Shown: positions 1-8,633, numbered from the stretch's first letter. The stretch: DNA of 64,000 nt from a bacterium (GCA_905221455.1 CAJNDF010000001.1:186001-250000); one strand, 5' to 3'. The notes: generated from the letters alone by a model not told the origin. Numbers and translations: made by a program.

Positions 1-685
1 GAGCTGATTCCACAACCCCACCATAACTCGAGTGGATATCGACATCAGCGCTTTTCACCTTGGCATCAAAGGTCACAATCCCCTTATTTCCACCAGAAAT
101 TTCTAGCTGTTCCAAGGCATTTTTGGTTCCTTGTTCCCAGACCAACAAATCCGCCCCACGAAGTTTGTCCGCATGTTTTTCCAAATACTTATCTAGGTCT
201 GTTGAAGCCGATTCCTCCGCTCCTTCCATGATAAAACTGATATTGACAGGCAGGTCATCATGGTGCTGCATGTATTTTCTCAAAGCACTCAAGCGAGCTG
301 TGATATGGCCCTTGTCATCGTCAACCCCACGCCCATACATGAAACCATTGCGGACCGAAAGCGTAAAGGGATCCTCTGTCCAGACCTGATCCCCATCCGC
401 TGGCACAGTGTCATAGTGGTTATAGAAAATCAATGTCTTGGCATCTGGACGCGAACTCTTGAAATGCGCCATGACAAAGGGCGCCGTATAAGTCTCATCA
501 ATCTCCACTTCAGCCCCAACACGTTTGAAAATCTCACCCAGATAATTTGCAACTTCCTTAAGTCCAACCTGCTGGGCAAAGACTGATTTCTTAGAAATCA
601 AGGTACGCAAAACCTCAAAATAATGCTGGGCTACATGATCCTTTTCAAATTTTTCAATCTGTTCTTGTTCGCTAGGAAAAACCAT
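1..685 (-). CDS. M20-family metallopeptidase, C-terminal part outside window
   Basis: This is the N-terminal 228 residues of a zinc-dependent M20 peptidase (dipeptidase/deacylase type). The gene starts at the ATG complementary to 683-685 and runs off the left edge. Visible motifs are HYDTVPADG (first metal His and Asp), GRGVDDDKGH (bridging Asp) and EGAEES (catalytic Glu), followed by SGGNKGIVTFD where the dimerisation domain begins. It lies downstream of metQ on the same strand. In pneumococci a peptidase of this kind sits between metQ and the ABC genes metNP, so a role in methionine-peptide use is plausible but inferred. The substrate cannot be told from sequence. Confidence 0.9.
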   Translation of the reverse strand, partial: MVFPSEQEQIEKFEKDHVAQHYFEVLRTLISKKSVFAQQVGLKEVANYLGEIFKRVGAEVEIDETYTAPFVMAHFKSSRPDAKTLIFYNHYDTVPADGDQVWTEDPFTLSVRNGFMYGRGVDDDKGHITARLSALRKYMQHHDDLPVNISFIMEGAEESASTDLDKYLEKHADKLRGADLLVWEQGTKNALEQLEISGGNKGIVTFDAKVKSADVDIHSSYGGVVESA

Positions 686-733
686 ATTCTCTCTACCTTT
701 CTATGAACTACTCTTCCTGACAATCCATGCTCT

Positions 734-770
734 ATACAAAAGCAAGAGGTGGAATTTTCTCTCCCACCTC
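734..770 (-). terminator. weak terminator after metQ
   Basis: A 7-bp inverted repeat (746-752 with 764-770, GAGGTGG/CCACCTC) lies just after the metQ stop and is followed on the minus strand by TTGCTTTTG. The T-run is poor, so partial read-through to the peptidase gene is likely. Confidence 0.45.
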
Positions 771-781
771 CCTGTTTCTTA

Positions 782-1636
782 TTACCAAACTGGTTGATCC
801 AAACCGTCTGATGTTTCTTCGATAACTTTTTTCACGTCATCTGTGTGGTAAGCTGCGATTACTTTCTTGATAGCATCAGCCTTAGGTGATGTTTCCCAAT
901 CTTTTTTCGCAACGATGATGTTGTACCATTGTTTTGAGTTTTCATCAGCTTGTTCTTTGAAAAGTGCTTTCTTGTAGTCCAATTTTGCTTCTGTAACGAA
1001 GGTATTGTTTACAACGGCAGCGTCAACTGATGACAATGAACGAGCTGTTTGGCTAGCGTCCAATTCAGTGATTTTCAAGTTCTTTGGATTTTCTTTGATG
1101 TTAGCAACTGTTGCAAGAGCAGTTCCTGAAACATCCAATTTAATCAAGCCAGCTGATTGAAGCAAGTAAAGCGCACGGCTTTCGTTTGTAGCATCATTCG
1201 GTACAGCAATTTCTCCGTTTGCTGGGATTTCTTCTACTTTAGTGTACTTGTTGTCACTTCCATTCAAACCTGAGTAAAGGCGGATTGGAGAGATGTAAGT
1301 ATCTGCAATCGCTACAAGGTCTTTCCCGTTTTCTTTGTTCCAGTTGTTCAAGAAGTTATAGTGTTGGAAAGCGTTCAAGTCTACTTCGCCATCAGCAGTT
1401 GCCTTGTTTGGTTGTGAGTAGTCTGTGAACTCTGTAAATTCCAAAGTGATACCGTCTTTTTTAACCAATTCTTGGATTTTGTCCCAACGTTTTTCTTCAG
1501 AACCGCTACGGTTAACAGTTGCGATTTTGATAGTTGTTGCATTGTCTGCTTTCTTTTCTGAGTTTCCGCAAGCTGCAAGAGCCAAACCTGCGACTGTAGC
1601 AAGGGCTGCTACACCAAGCCATTTTTTAATTTTCAT
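782..1636 (-). CDS. metQ: methionine-binding lipoprotein MetQ
   Basis: Substrate-binding lipoprotein of the D/L-methionine ABC importer (NlpA/MetQ family, 284 aa). Residues 1-23 form a lipoprotein signal with lipobox LAAC (Cys23). The rest is the two-lobed binding domain, with KWYN-type C-terminal region and TNESRALYLL in the ligand cleft. AAGGAG lies upstream of the ATG. A perfect MET-box palindrome precedes it at 1719-1735, which supports methionine control and the MetQ assignment. Its importer partners (metN, metP) would lie beyond the peptidase, outside the window to the left. Family confidence is high; methionine specificity rests on the operator and on remembered pneumococcal context. 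Confidence 0.93.
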   Translation of the reverse strand: MKIKKWLGVAALATVAGLALAACGNSEKKADNATTIKIATVNRSGSEEKRWDKIQELVKKDGITLEFTEFTDYSQPNKATADGEVDLNAFQHYNFLNNWNKENGKDLVAIADTYISPIRLYSGLNGSDNKYTKVEEIPANGEIAVPNDATNESRALYLLQSAGLIKLDVSGTALATVANIKENPKNLKITELDASQTARSLSSVDAAVVNNTFVTEAKLDYKKALFKEQADENSKQWYNIIVAKKDWETSPKADAIKKVIAAYHTDDVKKVIEETSDGLDQPVW

Positions 1637-1718
1637 GATTCTTTCTCCTTAAAAATAATACTGTATTAGTATCTCACAATTTGTTTGATTTCACAAATTG
1701 TTATTAGATAGTCAGATA

Positions 1719-1735
1719 TATAGTTTAAAACTATA
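1719..1735. promoter_or_regulatory. MET-box (MtaR/CmbR-type operator) upstream of metQ
   Basis: TATAGTTTAAAACTATA is a perfect 17-bp palindrome around one central base. It matches the MET-box consensus TATAGTTTSAAACTATA described for streptococcal methionine regulators of the LysR family, apart from A at the central S position. It is about 80 bp upstream of the metQ start. A second inverted repeat, AATTTGT/ACAAATT, lies at about 1678-1699. Confidence 0.75.
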
Positions 1736-1748
1736 TCCCTAAAAACTG

Positions 1749-1785
1749 AGAAATCATCCACCTGATTCAGAATGGATGATTTCAA
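1749..1785 (-). terminator. terminator after the amino-acid-binding gene
   Basis: Ten-bp stem AAATCATCCA/TGGATGATTT with a 12-nt loop directly after the stop at 1790; on the minus strand it is followed by CTCAGTTTTTAGG. Confidence 0.65.
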
Positions 1786-1789
1786 AAAA

Positions 1790-2653
<864 letters not shown>

Positions 2654-2678
2654 TTAACAGAAAAAGAGCATTTACGCC

Positions 2679-2684
2679 ATTATA
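2679..2684 (-). promoter_or_regulatory. putative -10 box for the amino-acid-binding gene
   Basis: TATAAT on the minus strand, 59 bp upstream of the start codon. No good -35 hexamer is seen at 17 bp, so this is tentative. Confidence 0.4.
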
Positions 2685-2725
2685 TGATATCTATCTCTGT
2701 GATAGGTTTTCTTTATGTCTGATTT

Positions 2726-2840
2726 ATACTCAATGAAAATCAAAGAGCAAACTAGAAAGCTAGCCGCAGGTTGCTCAAAACATTGTTTTGAGGTTGCAGA
2801 TAGAAGCTGACGTGGTTTGAAGAGATTTTCGAAGAGTATT
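2726..2840 (-). repeat. BOX element, internally shortened
   Basis: Typical pneumococcal BOX ends: ATACTCAATGAAAATC at one side and TTTCGAAGAGTATT at the other. The boxC part is intact, one shortened boxB half is present (GCTCAAAACATTG), and the boxA part lacks the usual CGGCAAGGCGACG block. The last bases supply the first two bases (TA) of the azlD stop codon. Confidence 0.9.
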
Positions 2841-3162
2841 AAAAGACCAAACGCAAGACTGCAATTAAGACCACTCCAAAGAGAACTGTTCCGACTAGAT
2901 TGCGGTAGCGAAAGGCTACCCAAGCTGTTGGAAAGACGGCTAAGAAGTCCAGCCATTTGATTTGAGGAAGATTTCCAACCTTACCTATCACTACGCTTGA
3001 AAGAATCAAGGCAAAGATAATAGAAACGGGCAAAAACTTCAAAAAACGCTCAACAATCGCAGGCAAGCCCTTATACTTAACCAAGATGAAGGGAATCATA
3101 CGGGGAATCCAAGTCACAAGACCAGAGAAAATAACTGCTAATAAAAGATACTTACTGACCAT
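2839..3162 (-). CDS. azlD: AzlD-family branched-chain amino-acid exporter subunit
   Basis: Small membrane protein (107 aa) with about four hydrophobic segments. It is the AzlD partner of the AzlCD exporter for branched-chain amino acids. Characteristic features are TWIPRMIPFIL near residues 17-27 and KFLPVSIIFALILSSV at 43-58. The start overlaps the 3' end of azlC by 11 bp, so the two are translationally coupled. The stop codon is formed at the edge of a BOX repeat, so the C-terminal end (RLVF) may have been trimmed or extended by that insertion. Function is assigned by family and by the azlC neighbour. Confidence 0.88.
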   Translation of the reverse strand: MVSKYLLLAVIFSGLVTWIPRMIPFILVKYKGLPAIVERFLKFLPVSIIFALILSSVVIGKVGNLPQIKWLDFLAVFPTAWVAFRYRNLVGTVLFGVVLIAVLRLVF

Positions 3163-3847
3163 CTAAAACCACCCCCATTGTACAACCAAGTAGCGTCGCA
3201 AACAGAACAGCTAGTGACTGAGACACCACTGTCAAGAGTAAAAAGAAGGACACCGCAACAACTGCTAGGATAATGAGCAGATTGCGGACAGGAATCCGTC
3301 TTTGCATAATCTGGAATTGCGAAGCAAAAATTCCGATAAACATCCCAACCAAAGCAAAGTCCAGCCCAAAGATTTCTGGATTTGGTAGCAGACCACCTAG
3401 AGCCGTCCCAACCACTGTTCCCACAAACCAAGCCACATAGCTGTTGAGATTGTTCCCGTGCATCCACATAGGATTGACCTTGTCTGTATGGGCTAACTCG
3501 CCCATCAAAACGCCATAAGTCTCATCCGTCAAAAGGCTAGACATACTGATATTTTGCCAGAGACTGGTATGACGGAAATAGGTTGACGCATGCAAACTCA
3601 ACAAAAAGAGACGCAAATTGATTAGAAAAACCGTCATAGCAATAGCTGCCACAGGTGCTTGAACCGCAATCAGTGCCAACATGGCAAACTGGGCGCTCCC
3701 AGCATAAACAAAGAGGCTCATCAAGCCCATCTCAACAGGTGTCACATAGGGCGCACCGATAATCCCACAGGCAAGTCCGATACTGACATAACCAAGGGCC
3801 GTTGGCATGGCTGCCTGCGCCCCCTCCCAAAATCCTTTTTCTTTCAT
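3152..3847 (-). CDS. azlC: AzlC-family branched-chain amino-acid exporter
   Basis: Membrane permease of about 231 aa from the AzlC family. Typical sequences are LGYVSIGLACGIIG at the N-terminal end and LLTDETYGVL in the middle, with several predicted membrane segments. I start it at the ATG at 3847 (MKEKGFWEG), because GAGGAGAAAG lies just upstream and would be inside the gene if the earlier ATG at 3859 were used. It overlaps azlD by 11 bp. A TATAAT on the minus strand at about 3908-3913 is the likely promoter. The role, export of branched-chain amino acids, comes from the family. Confidence 0.88.
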   Translation of the reverse strand: MKEKGFWEGAQAAMPTALGYVSIGLACGIIGAPYVTPVEMGLMSLFVYAGSAQFAMLALIAVQAPVAAIAMTVFLINLRLFLLSLHASTYFRHTSLWQNISMSSLLTDETYGVLMGELAHTDKVNPMWMHGNNLNSYVAWFVGTVVGTALGGLLPNPEIFGLDFALVGMFIGIFASQFQIMQRRIPVRNLLIILAVVAVSFFLLLTVVSQSLAVLFATLLGCTMGVVLDGQ

Positions 3848-4005
3848 CTTTCTCCTCATATTGTTTTAATAAATGGGCTGAAAAGGTTCCAGCCACAGCA
3901 TGGACTATTATAACACATTCAGGAAAGAGAAAAAAGTCTGCTGATTTTGACCATCATAAAAAGACTGGCAATTCAGTCTCAAACATATATTATACAAATT
4001 CTCCG

Positions 4006-4104
4006 CTAAACACTTTCACGGATATTCAGGAGCATGAAAAAGGCAACTAGAAGAAATAGCAATAAAACAAAGCTAGTAGCAATAGTTACTAAAACTAAGA
4101 TCAT
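4006..4104 (-). CDS. candidate 32-aa hydrophobic peptide in the Rgg-peptide locus
   Basis: A short ORF starts with ATG at 4104 and ends with TAG at 4006-4008. It encodes one membrane segment (VLVTIATSFVLLLFLLVAFF) and a short polar tail ending NIRESV. It lies in a 380-bp gap downstream of the CAAX protease and on the same strand, so it could be the last gene of the double-glycine-peptide operon. The ribosome binding site is weak (only TAGG about 17 bp upstream), so translation is uncertain. No known family is recognised. The rest of 3848-4228 shows only the likely azlC promoter. Confidence 0.35.
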   Translation of the reverse strand: MILVLVTIATSFVLLLFLLVAFFMLLNIRESV

Positions 4105-4228
4105 TTTTATGAAAAGGATACCTAAAAATGCGATTACAAACAAATATAAGAGTATTCAGCAAGGAAATAAACTAGATGGGTAGAATACCTAGGAACACTC
4201 TTCCTAAAATATTACTAAGCAAATGAAA

Positions 4229-4894
4229 TTACAGCAACGGTAAAATCTGACCAATGCCATTGTAAACTATATGCAGTCCAATAGGCCAATAAATGGACTT
4301 TGTCACTCTAAATAAGACTGCAAATATAAGTCCGCCACCCATATAGAAAACAAAGTCTGTCAAGACCCAACCGTGATTACTAATGTGCGAGACCCCAAAT
4401 AAAACAGCAGAACCAAGTACATCTAGTCCCCATTTCTTTCCTTTTTCCAGAGTAGTCATCACTAATCCACGATAAATCATGTCTTCAAAAACGGGACCTG
4501 CAATCACAGGATAAAAAAAATACATCAAAAATGCCGTAGCTCCTGTAAAAGTAGGAGCAGCATGTTGATAAGAAATTTCATTTCGAGTAGGTGGGAAAAG
4601 AAAAAAGGTGACAAAATTCCAAGCAACAAAAGCAAGCAGAGCTAGGAAGGAATAGAAAAGATAGGATCTTTTAAACTTTCTACTGTTGATTTTCTGCCAT
4701 TTCCCCGACCAAATCATAGCAATAAGAGCAAATAAAACCACAAGAAAATTCAACATCATATCCGACAGATAATAGGCAAAGTCAGATAGCCCAGTAACAA
4801 GGTCGCTGCGCAAAACTAGACCACTGAACTCCTGGTCAGCAATAACTAGTAGAAAAGCTATAATAAAGTAATATATTGAAGTTATCTTTTTCAT
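4229..4894 (-). CDS. CPBP (CAAX-type) intramembrane protease
   Basis: Membrane protein of 221 aa with about six hydrophobic segments. It belongs to the CPBP/Abi family of intramembrane metalloproteases. The family motifs are visible: FEDMIYRG (first motif, with ED in place of EE) and FGVSHISNH with the second conserved His. The ATG at 4894 (MKKITSIYYF) is chosen because AGGAGA lies just upstream; the longer reading frame from 4921 covers that site. It follows the double-glycine peptide gene on the same strand. Such proteases often give self-protection against, or processing of, bacteriocin-like peptides, so this role is inferred from context. Confidence 0.85.
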   Translation of the reverse strand: MKKITSIYYFIIAFLLVIADQEFSGLVLRSDLVTGLSDFAYYLSDMMLNFLVVLFALIAMIWSGKWQKINSRKFKRSYLFYSFLALLAFVAWNFVTFFLFPPTRNEISYQHAAPTFTGATAFLMYFFYPVIAGPVFEDMIYRGLVMTTLEKGKKWGLDVLGSAVLFGVSHISNHGWVLTDFVFYMGGGLIFAVLFRVTKSIYWPIGLHIVYNGIGQILPLL

Positions 4895-4974
4895 TCTATT
4901 TTCTCCTATACTATGAAACAAAGAAACAAAGACAGCCCCTACTCAAGAAAAAGGCAAGGGCTTTGGATATGATA

Positions 4975-5178
4975 TTAATAACGACGGCGGTCAGAATCAG
5001 ACTCAGGTTTATCATTAAAATATTTCTTCCAGAAATTAGTGATCGACCAAGGTGTTCCTAGGCCTCCCCAACCTACTACAATTCCACCGCCTGGGTTAAC
5101 CACAGTGTTTCCTCCTCTAACATCTTGCAACTCAGCTTCTGTCAATTCCATTGTTTCTGCAAATTGTAAATTTAACAT
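4975..5178 (-). CDS. double-glycine leader peptide, VP1-like
   Basis: Secreted-peptide precursor of 67 aa. Residues 1-23 form a classical double-glycine leader (MELTEAELQDVRGG, cleavage after GG at 23), recognised by C39-peptidase ABC exporters. The predicted mature peptide of 44 residues begins NTVVNPGGGIVVGWGG and ends in a charged tail SDSDRRRY. The gene starts at a good ribosome binding site (GGAG). It is divergent from the SHP pheromone and sits beside an Rgg regulator, an arrangement known in pneumococcus as rgg144/shp144/vp1. Like VP1 it is probably a signalling or virulence peptide induced by Rgg plus pheromone. No exporter is encoded next to it. Confidence 0.82.
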   Translation of the reverse strand: MLNLQFAETMELTEAELQDVRGGNTVVNPGGGIVVGWGGLGTPWSITNFWKKYFNDKPESDSDRRRY

Positions 5179-5256
5179 CTTTTACACTCCTTCAATTATC
5201 TTCATTTGTAAACCACTTCTGCGACCTAGGATTTGCTTCAAGTGCTTTACAAGGAC

Positions 5257-5301
5257 AGTATAACACAGAAATTTGCTTATTTTAGAAAATCGCATATTTG
5301 A
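5257..5301 (-). promoter_or_regulatory. vp1-side promoter with Rgg-box-like site
   Basis: TATACT (minus strand, 5257-5262) is the -10. Twenty-five bp further upstream is CAAATATGCGATTT (minus strand, 5288-5301), which matches the site upstream of shp in 12 of 14 bases and in opposite orientation. This is a likely Rgg operator. Confidence 0.6.
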
Positions 5302-5323
5302 TATTTTTTCTTATAGAAATTTC

Positions 5324-5366
5324 AGATTTGCGATTTTGGTGGATTTGATTATTTCCCTGCTATAAT
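5324..5366 (+). promoter_or_regulatory. shp promoter with Rgg-box-like site
   Basis: CAGATTTGCGATTT (5324-5337) lies 23 bp upstream of TATAAT (5361-5366). There is no good -35 hexamer, as expected for a promoter that needs an activator. The site is the mirror image of the one serving the double-glycine peptide. Confidence 0.6.
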
Positions 5367-5400
5367 AAAGTTACTACTAATGAGGAGGAGGAAAGTAATT

Positions 5401-5478
5401 ATGAAGAAACAAGTTTTAACATTGTTGACAATCATTGCTGAGATTATTATCATTTTCCCATTTCTAACTAATCGATAA
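5401..5478 (+). CDS. shp: SHP-type peptide pheromone precursor
   Basis: A 25-residue ORF (MKKQVLTLLTIIAE..., ending FPFLTNR) begins at ATG 5401 behind a strong ribosome binding site (GAGGAGGAGGAAAG). It has the layout of short hydrophobic peptides that pair with Rgg regulators: positively charged N-terminal end, hydrophobic core, and a Glu at position 14 that likely starts the mature pheromone (EIIIIFPFLTNR, 12 residues). It is convergent with the rgg gene and overlaps its stop by 11 bp, the usual arrangement. By family it is exported, matured by Eep-type proteolysis, re-imported by the Ami oligopeptide permease and bound by Rgg. Confidence 0.82.
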   Translation: MKKQVLTLLTIIAEIIIIFPFLTNR

Positions 5479-6331
5479 GCTCTTTGTATTGCTGCAAACG
5501 CAATTCAAAAAGGGCTATCAATTGTGGATTTTCTAATACTTGCAGAGATTGGATAAAGTGTTCAATCTCTTTTTGATTGCTTCCTTTGGTTTGAAGAAAA
5601 ATCTGCATTTTCTTTAAAAACTGCCACAATACTTTTTCAAAAACATCGTATGGACGCAGCATGCTCTCCAACTCGTCCTCAAAGATTGGAATATAAGAAA
5701 ATAGCTTACGCTCCATGAGTTCTGATATAATATTCAGAAATCCACTTTTCATATACAGTCTATTATGTACTAACTCTTTAAATTCCTTGGATTTTTCAAG
5801 TAACGAGGTTGATAAAAATATCAAATCTTGGTTGCTCAAAAAGGGCATGGTATTGCAAAAAAGATAGAGTTCAAACCAGGTCCAAGATTCAATAGCATAG
5901 AGATAGGTAGTCAAAAACTCGCTATCCTCCTCTGCTAGGGGATAATTTTTATCTAAGGAATGAATGGCATCTTTGATTACAATAGTATTCAAACGACGAT
6001 AGGTCTGCGCCATCTGTTCTTGCTCGACTTCCTCCAACAGTTGCTCTAAGCCAGCAATATCTTGATGGGCAAAGCGATCCACAACCTTTCTACCAATCTG
6101 CATATGTAGGGATTCTTGATAATTGTTGAGCTTATGACCAAACTCATCAAAATTCATATTGATTCCTTGGATGGCTAATATGAGCTTATCCGCCGACAGC
6201 ATAGACTGCCCTAGTTCAAACTTGGACAACTGAGAGGCTGTTAGGCCAGCACAAGCCACATCTGACTGCTTGAGCTTTCTAGCCAAGCGCAATTCCTTGT
6301 AAAATTCTCCCAATTCCATTCTCTCAATCAT
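5468..6331 (-). CDS. rgg: Rgg/MutR-family transcriptional regulator (Rgg144-like)
   Basis: Cytoplasmic pheromone receptor and DNA-binding regulator, 287 aa from the ATG at 6331 (MIERMELGEF), preceded by AGGAGG at 7 bp. Residues 5-60 are an XRE helix-turn-helix (LKQSDVACAGLTASQLSKFE). The remaining part is the all-helical TPR-like domain that binds peptides in the Rgg family. It converges with the shp gene and overlaps it by 11 bp, so it most likely answers to that pheromone and activates both shp and the double-glycine peptide operon. Its own promoter (TTGACA-18-TATAAT) lies at 6356-6385. The closest known system is pneumococcal Rgg144/SHP144 (from memory). Confidence 0.88.
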   Translation of the reverse strand: MIERMELGEFYKELRLARKLKQSDVACAGLTASQLSKFELGQSMLSADKLILAIQGINMNFDEFGHKLNNYQESLHMQIGRKVVDRFAHQDIAGLEQLLEEVEQEQMAQTYRRLNTIVIKDAIHSLDKNYPLAEEDSEFLTTYLYAIESWTWFELYLFCNTMPFLSNQDLIFLSTSLLEKSKEFKELVHNRLYMKSGFLNIISELMERKLFSYIPIFEDELESMLRPYDVFEKVLWQFLKKMQIFLQTKGSNQKEIEHFIQSLQVLENPQLIALFELRLQQYKELID

Positions 6332-6355
6332 CTTACCACCTCCTAGCTTTTGCAT

Positions 6356-6385
6356 ATTATATCATTATTTTTATAGTTTTGTCAA
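6356..6385 (-). promoter_or_regulatory. rgg promoter
   Basis: On the minus strand TTGACA (6380-6385), 18-bp spacer, TATAAT (6356-6361). Constitutive-looking sigma-A promoter for rgg. Confidence 0.75.
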
Positions 6386-6411
6386 AATATTCTGACACTT
6401 CAAAAGGTGAA

Positions 6412-6432
6412 AAAGCCAGCCCTAAGCTGACT
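6412..6432 (-). terminator. terminator after tsaD
   Basis: Stem AGTCAGC/GCTGGCT (one G-T pair) followed on the minus strand by TTTTTC, just after the tsaD stop. Confidence 0.7.
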
Positions 6433-6434
6433 CT

Positions 6435-7445
6435 TTATTCTATAGTATCAAAAGCGAGACTTGGTTTGGCATTGAGGTCCAAGCTTGCAAAGTTTTCTTT
6501 ATTCCACTCGCTGACGCTGGCATAGGCAATCATTCCTGCATTGTCTCCGCAGAGGCGTAGGGGTGGGATGATAACCTTGACATCTGTGATTTCGGCTGCT
6601 AGGCGTTCTCTGAGGCCTCTATTGGCAGCCACGCCACCTGCCACAACTAGAGTTTTAACAGGATATTTCTCCAAGGCTTTCTTGGTTTTAGCCATGAGAA
6701 TATCCATAACTGCTGCTTGGAAGGACGCACACAAGTCCTCTGTTGACAAGCTCTCTCCCTTTTGCTCAGCATTGTGGTGAAGATTGATAAAAGCAGATTT
6801 CAAACCTGAAAATGAAAACTCCAGATTATCCTCCTTAATCATGGCACGTGGGAAATCATAAATATCCTGCCCCCGATGAGCTAGCTCATCAATCTCGCGA
6901 CCTGCTGGATAGGTCAAACCCATGACACGACCGACCTTGTCATAGGCCTCACCAACCGCATCATCACGGGTTTCCCCAACAATCTTATAATCTCCTGCAT
7001 CAGAAACATAGACCAACTCTGTGTGTCCACCACTTACTAAAAGTGCTAACAAGGGAAACTCTAACGGCTCCACGCTCTGAGCTGCCATGAGGTGGCCCGC
7101 CATGTGGTTAACGGGAATCAGCGGAAGTCTATATGCCCAAGCAAAGGCCTTAGCCGCTGACAAACCAACGAGTAAGGCTCCAACCAAGCCAGGTCCATAG
7201 GTGACCGCCACAGCTGTTACGTCCTCTTCGGTTATTCCTGCTTCTGCTAGCGCCTCCTCGATGCAGGCTGTAATGATCTCGACATGGTGGCGACTGGCTA
7301 CTTCTGGCACTACGCCCCCAAAACGTTTGTGACTCTCAATTTGACTAGCAATGACATTGGACAAGAGCTCGTCGTCGTTTTTCAAGACGGCGACACTGGT
7401 CTCATCACAGGATGTCTCAAATGCTAAAATATATCTATCCTTCAT
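6435..7445 (-). CDS. tsaD: tRNA N6-adenosine threonylcarbamoyltransferase TsaD
   Basis: Catalyses transfer of the threonylcarbamoyl group from its AMP adduct to A37 of ANN-decoding tRNAs, together with TsaB and TsaE. The 336-aa length is normal. The N-terminal motif ETSCDETS, the metal-binding HMAGHLMA (HxxGH), SGGHTEL and the C-terminal [10 protein letters not shown] are all present. The start overlaps the end of rimI by 11 bp. It is the last gene of the tsaB-rimI-tsaD operon and is followed by a terminator. Essential housekeeping function; nothing unusual seen. Confidence 0.97.
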   Translation of the reverse strand: MKDRYILAFETSCDETSVAVLKNDDELLSNVIASQIESHKRFGGVVPEVASRHHVEIITACIEEALAEAGITEEDVTAVAVTYGPGLVGALLVGLSAAKAFAWAYRLPLIPVNHMAGHLMAAQSVEPLEFPLLALLVSGGHTELVYVSDAGDYKIVGETRDDAVGEAYDKVGRVMGLTYPAGREIDELAHRGQDIYDFPRAMIKEDNLEFSFSGLKSAFINLHHNAEQKGESLSTEDLCASFQAAVMDILMAKTKKALEKYPVKTLVVAGGVAANRGLRERLAAEITDVKVIIPPLRLCGDNAGMIAYASVSEWNKENFASLDLNAKPSLAFDTIE

Positions 7446-7872
7446 CTATTTCTCTCTTCATGATGATGGCGTCCTCGACTGGGTCATGGTAGTAGACCTT
7501 TCGCTCAGCGATGACTGCCATCTTTTCTTTCTTGTAAAATGCTTGCGCTCGTTGGTTTGACTTTCTGACTTCGAGGAAAATCTCCTTGTCTGCCGGCAAT
7601 TGAGAAAACAAGGCCGAGGCAATTCCCTGACCCTGATAGGCTCCTTTGACAGCGATTTGCAGGACTTCTGCTTCAAAGAAATTCTCCTGCACAGCTAGAA
7701 AGCCAATCACTTCCGTCCCATCACAAGCTAGAGCATACCAAGTCTGGTCTTGGGACAGGTCTGCTTGGATTTGTTCCAGCGTCCAAGGACTGACTGGGTA
7801 AACAGCTGCCATGACAGCGTAGATGGCTTGAGCCAAGTCAGGCTGTCCTTGGATTCGTTTGATTTCTATCAT
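7435..7872 (-). CDS. rimI: ribosomal-protein-alanine N-acetyltransferase-like (RimI)
   Basis: GNAT-fold acetyltransferase of 145 aa, placed between tsaB and tsaD with overlaps at both ends (4 bp and 11 bp). The acetyl-CoA-binding motif A is seen as [17 protein letters not shown] (about residues 72-88), and a later [14 protein letters not shown] is the typical motif B. In this operon context it is called RimI, which acetylates the N-terminal Ala of ribosomal protein S18 in E. coli. The real substrate in streptococci has not been shown by anything in this sequence. Confidence 0.9.
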   Translation of the reverse strand: MIEIKRIQGQPDLAQAIYAVMAAVYPVSPWTLEQIQADLSQDQTWYALACDGTEVIGFLAVQENFFEAEVLQIAVKGAYQGQGIASALFSQLPADKEIFLEVRKSNQRAQAFYKKEKMAVIAERKVYYHDPVEDAIIMKREIDEG

Positions 7873-8552
7873 AGGCGTTTAATGTAAGACTCACCAGACT
7901 CGGTGTGGTTCTTGAGCCAGTTTTCCTCAGCCTCAACTCGTTTGAGGTAATTCGGAACAAAATCATGCAAGGAGTCTGCTTCTTTGTCCCAAGCCAAAAG
8001 AGCAAGATTGGCTGCATTAGGCAAGGTTTCTTTGAAATTAGTCCTTGGCAAGTGTTCTTGAATTTGCTCCACAAAGGGGCCAACTTCTCCGACAAAGGTT
8101 ACTTGACTAGCACCCTTGATTAGCTCAATCACTCGCTCAAAAGGCAAGTGCGCTTCTGGCATGACAGGTTTGGCATTTTCATAAAATCCTGCATAAACAT
8201 TGTTGCGACGCGCATCCATCAAGGGAACGAACAAGCCTTCTTGCTGGTATGGCACCAGAGCCAAGAGGCTAGACATACCAACCAACTCGATGTTCAGAGT
8301 GTGAGCTAAGGTCTTGGCAGTTGCTACCGCAATTCGTAAACCTGTGTAGCTACCTGGTCCTTCTGCCACCACGATTCTGTCCAAATCCTTGGGTGTCCAG
8401 TCTAAACTTGCCATCAAAAAATCAATGGCAGGCATGAGGGTAATACTGTGATTTTTCTTAATATTAATCGTCGTCTCGGCAAGAACCTGCTTGTCCTCTA
8501 AAATAGCGAGAGAAAGAGCCTTGCTGGACGTATCAAAAGCTAATACTTTCAT
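7869..8552 (-). CDS. tsaB: tRNA threonylcarbamoyladenosine biosynthesis protein TsaB
   Basis: TsaB (227 aa) is the inactive paralogue of TsaD that forms the TsaB-TsaD-TsaE complex for t6A37 synthesis. The N-terminal end LAFDTSSKALSLAIL and the GPGSYTGLRIAVATAKTLA motif (about residues 65-83) are diagnostic. It is the first gene of the three-gene operon. TATAAT on the minus strand about 30 bp upstream is the probable -10. Length and motifs are normal. Confidence 0.96.
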   Translation of the reverse strand: MKVLAFDTSSKALSLAILEDKQVLAETTINIKKNHSITLMPAIDFLMASLDWTPKDLDRIVVAEGPGSYTGLRIAVATAKTLAHTLNIELVGMSSLLALVPYQQEGLFVPLMDARRNNVYAGFYENAKPVMPEAHLPFERVIELIKGASQVTFVGEVGPFVEQIQEHLPRTNFKETLPNAANLALLAWDKEADSLHDFVPNYLKRVEAEENWLKNHTESGESYIKRL

Positions 8553-8633
8553 AACACATTCCTATCTTTTTGTCTGCTTACTATTATACTACAAAAGCTG
8601 GCACATGGGAATTTTCTTTATCCCTAAACAAAA

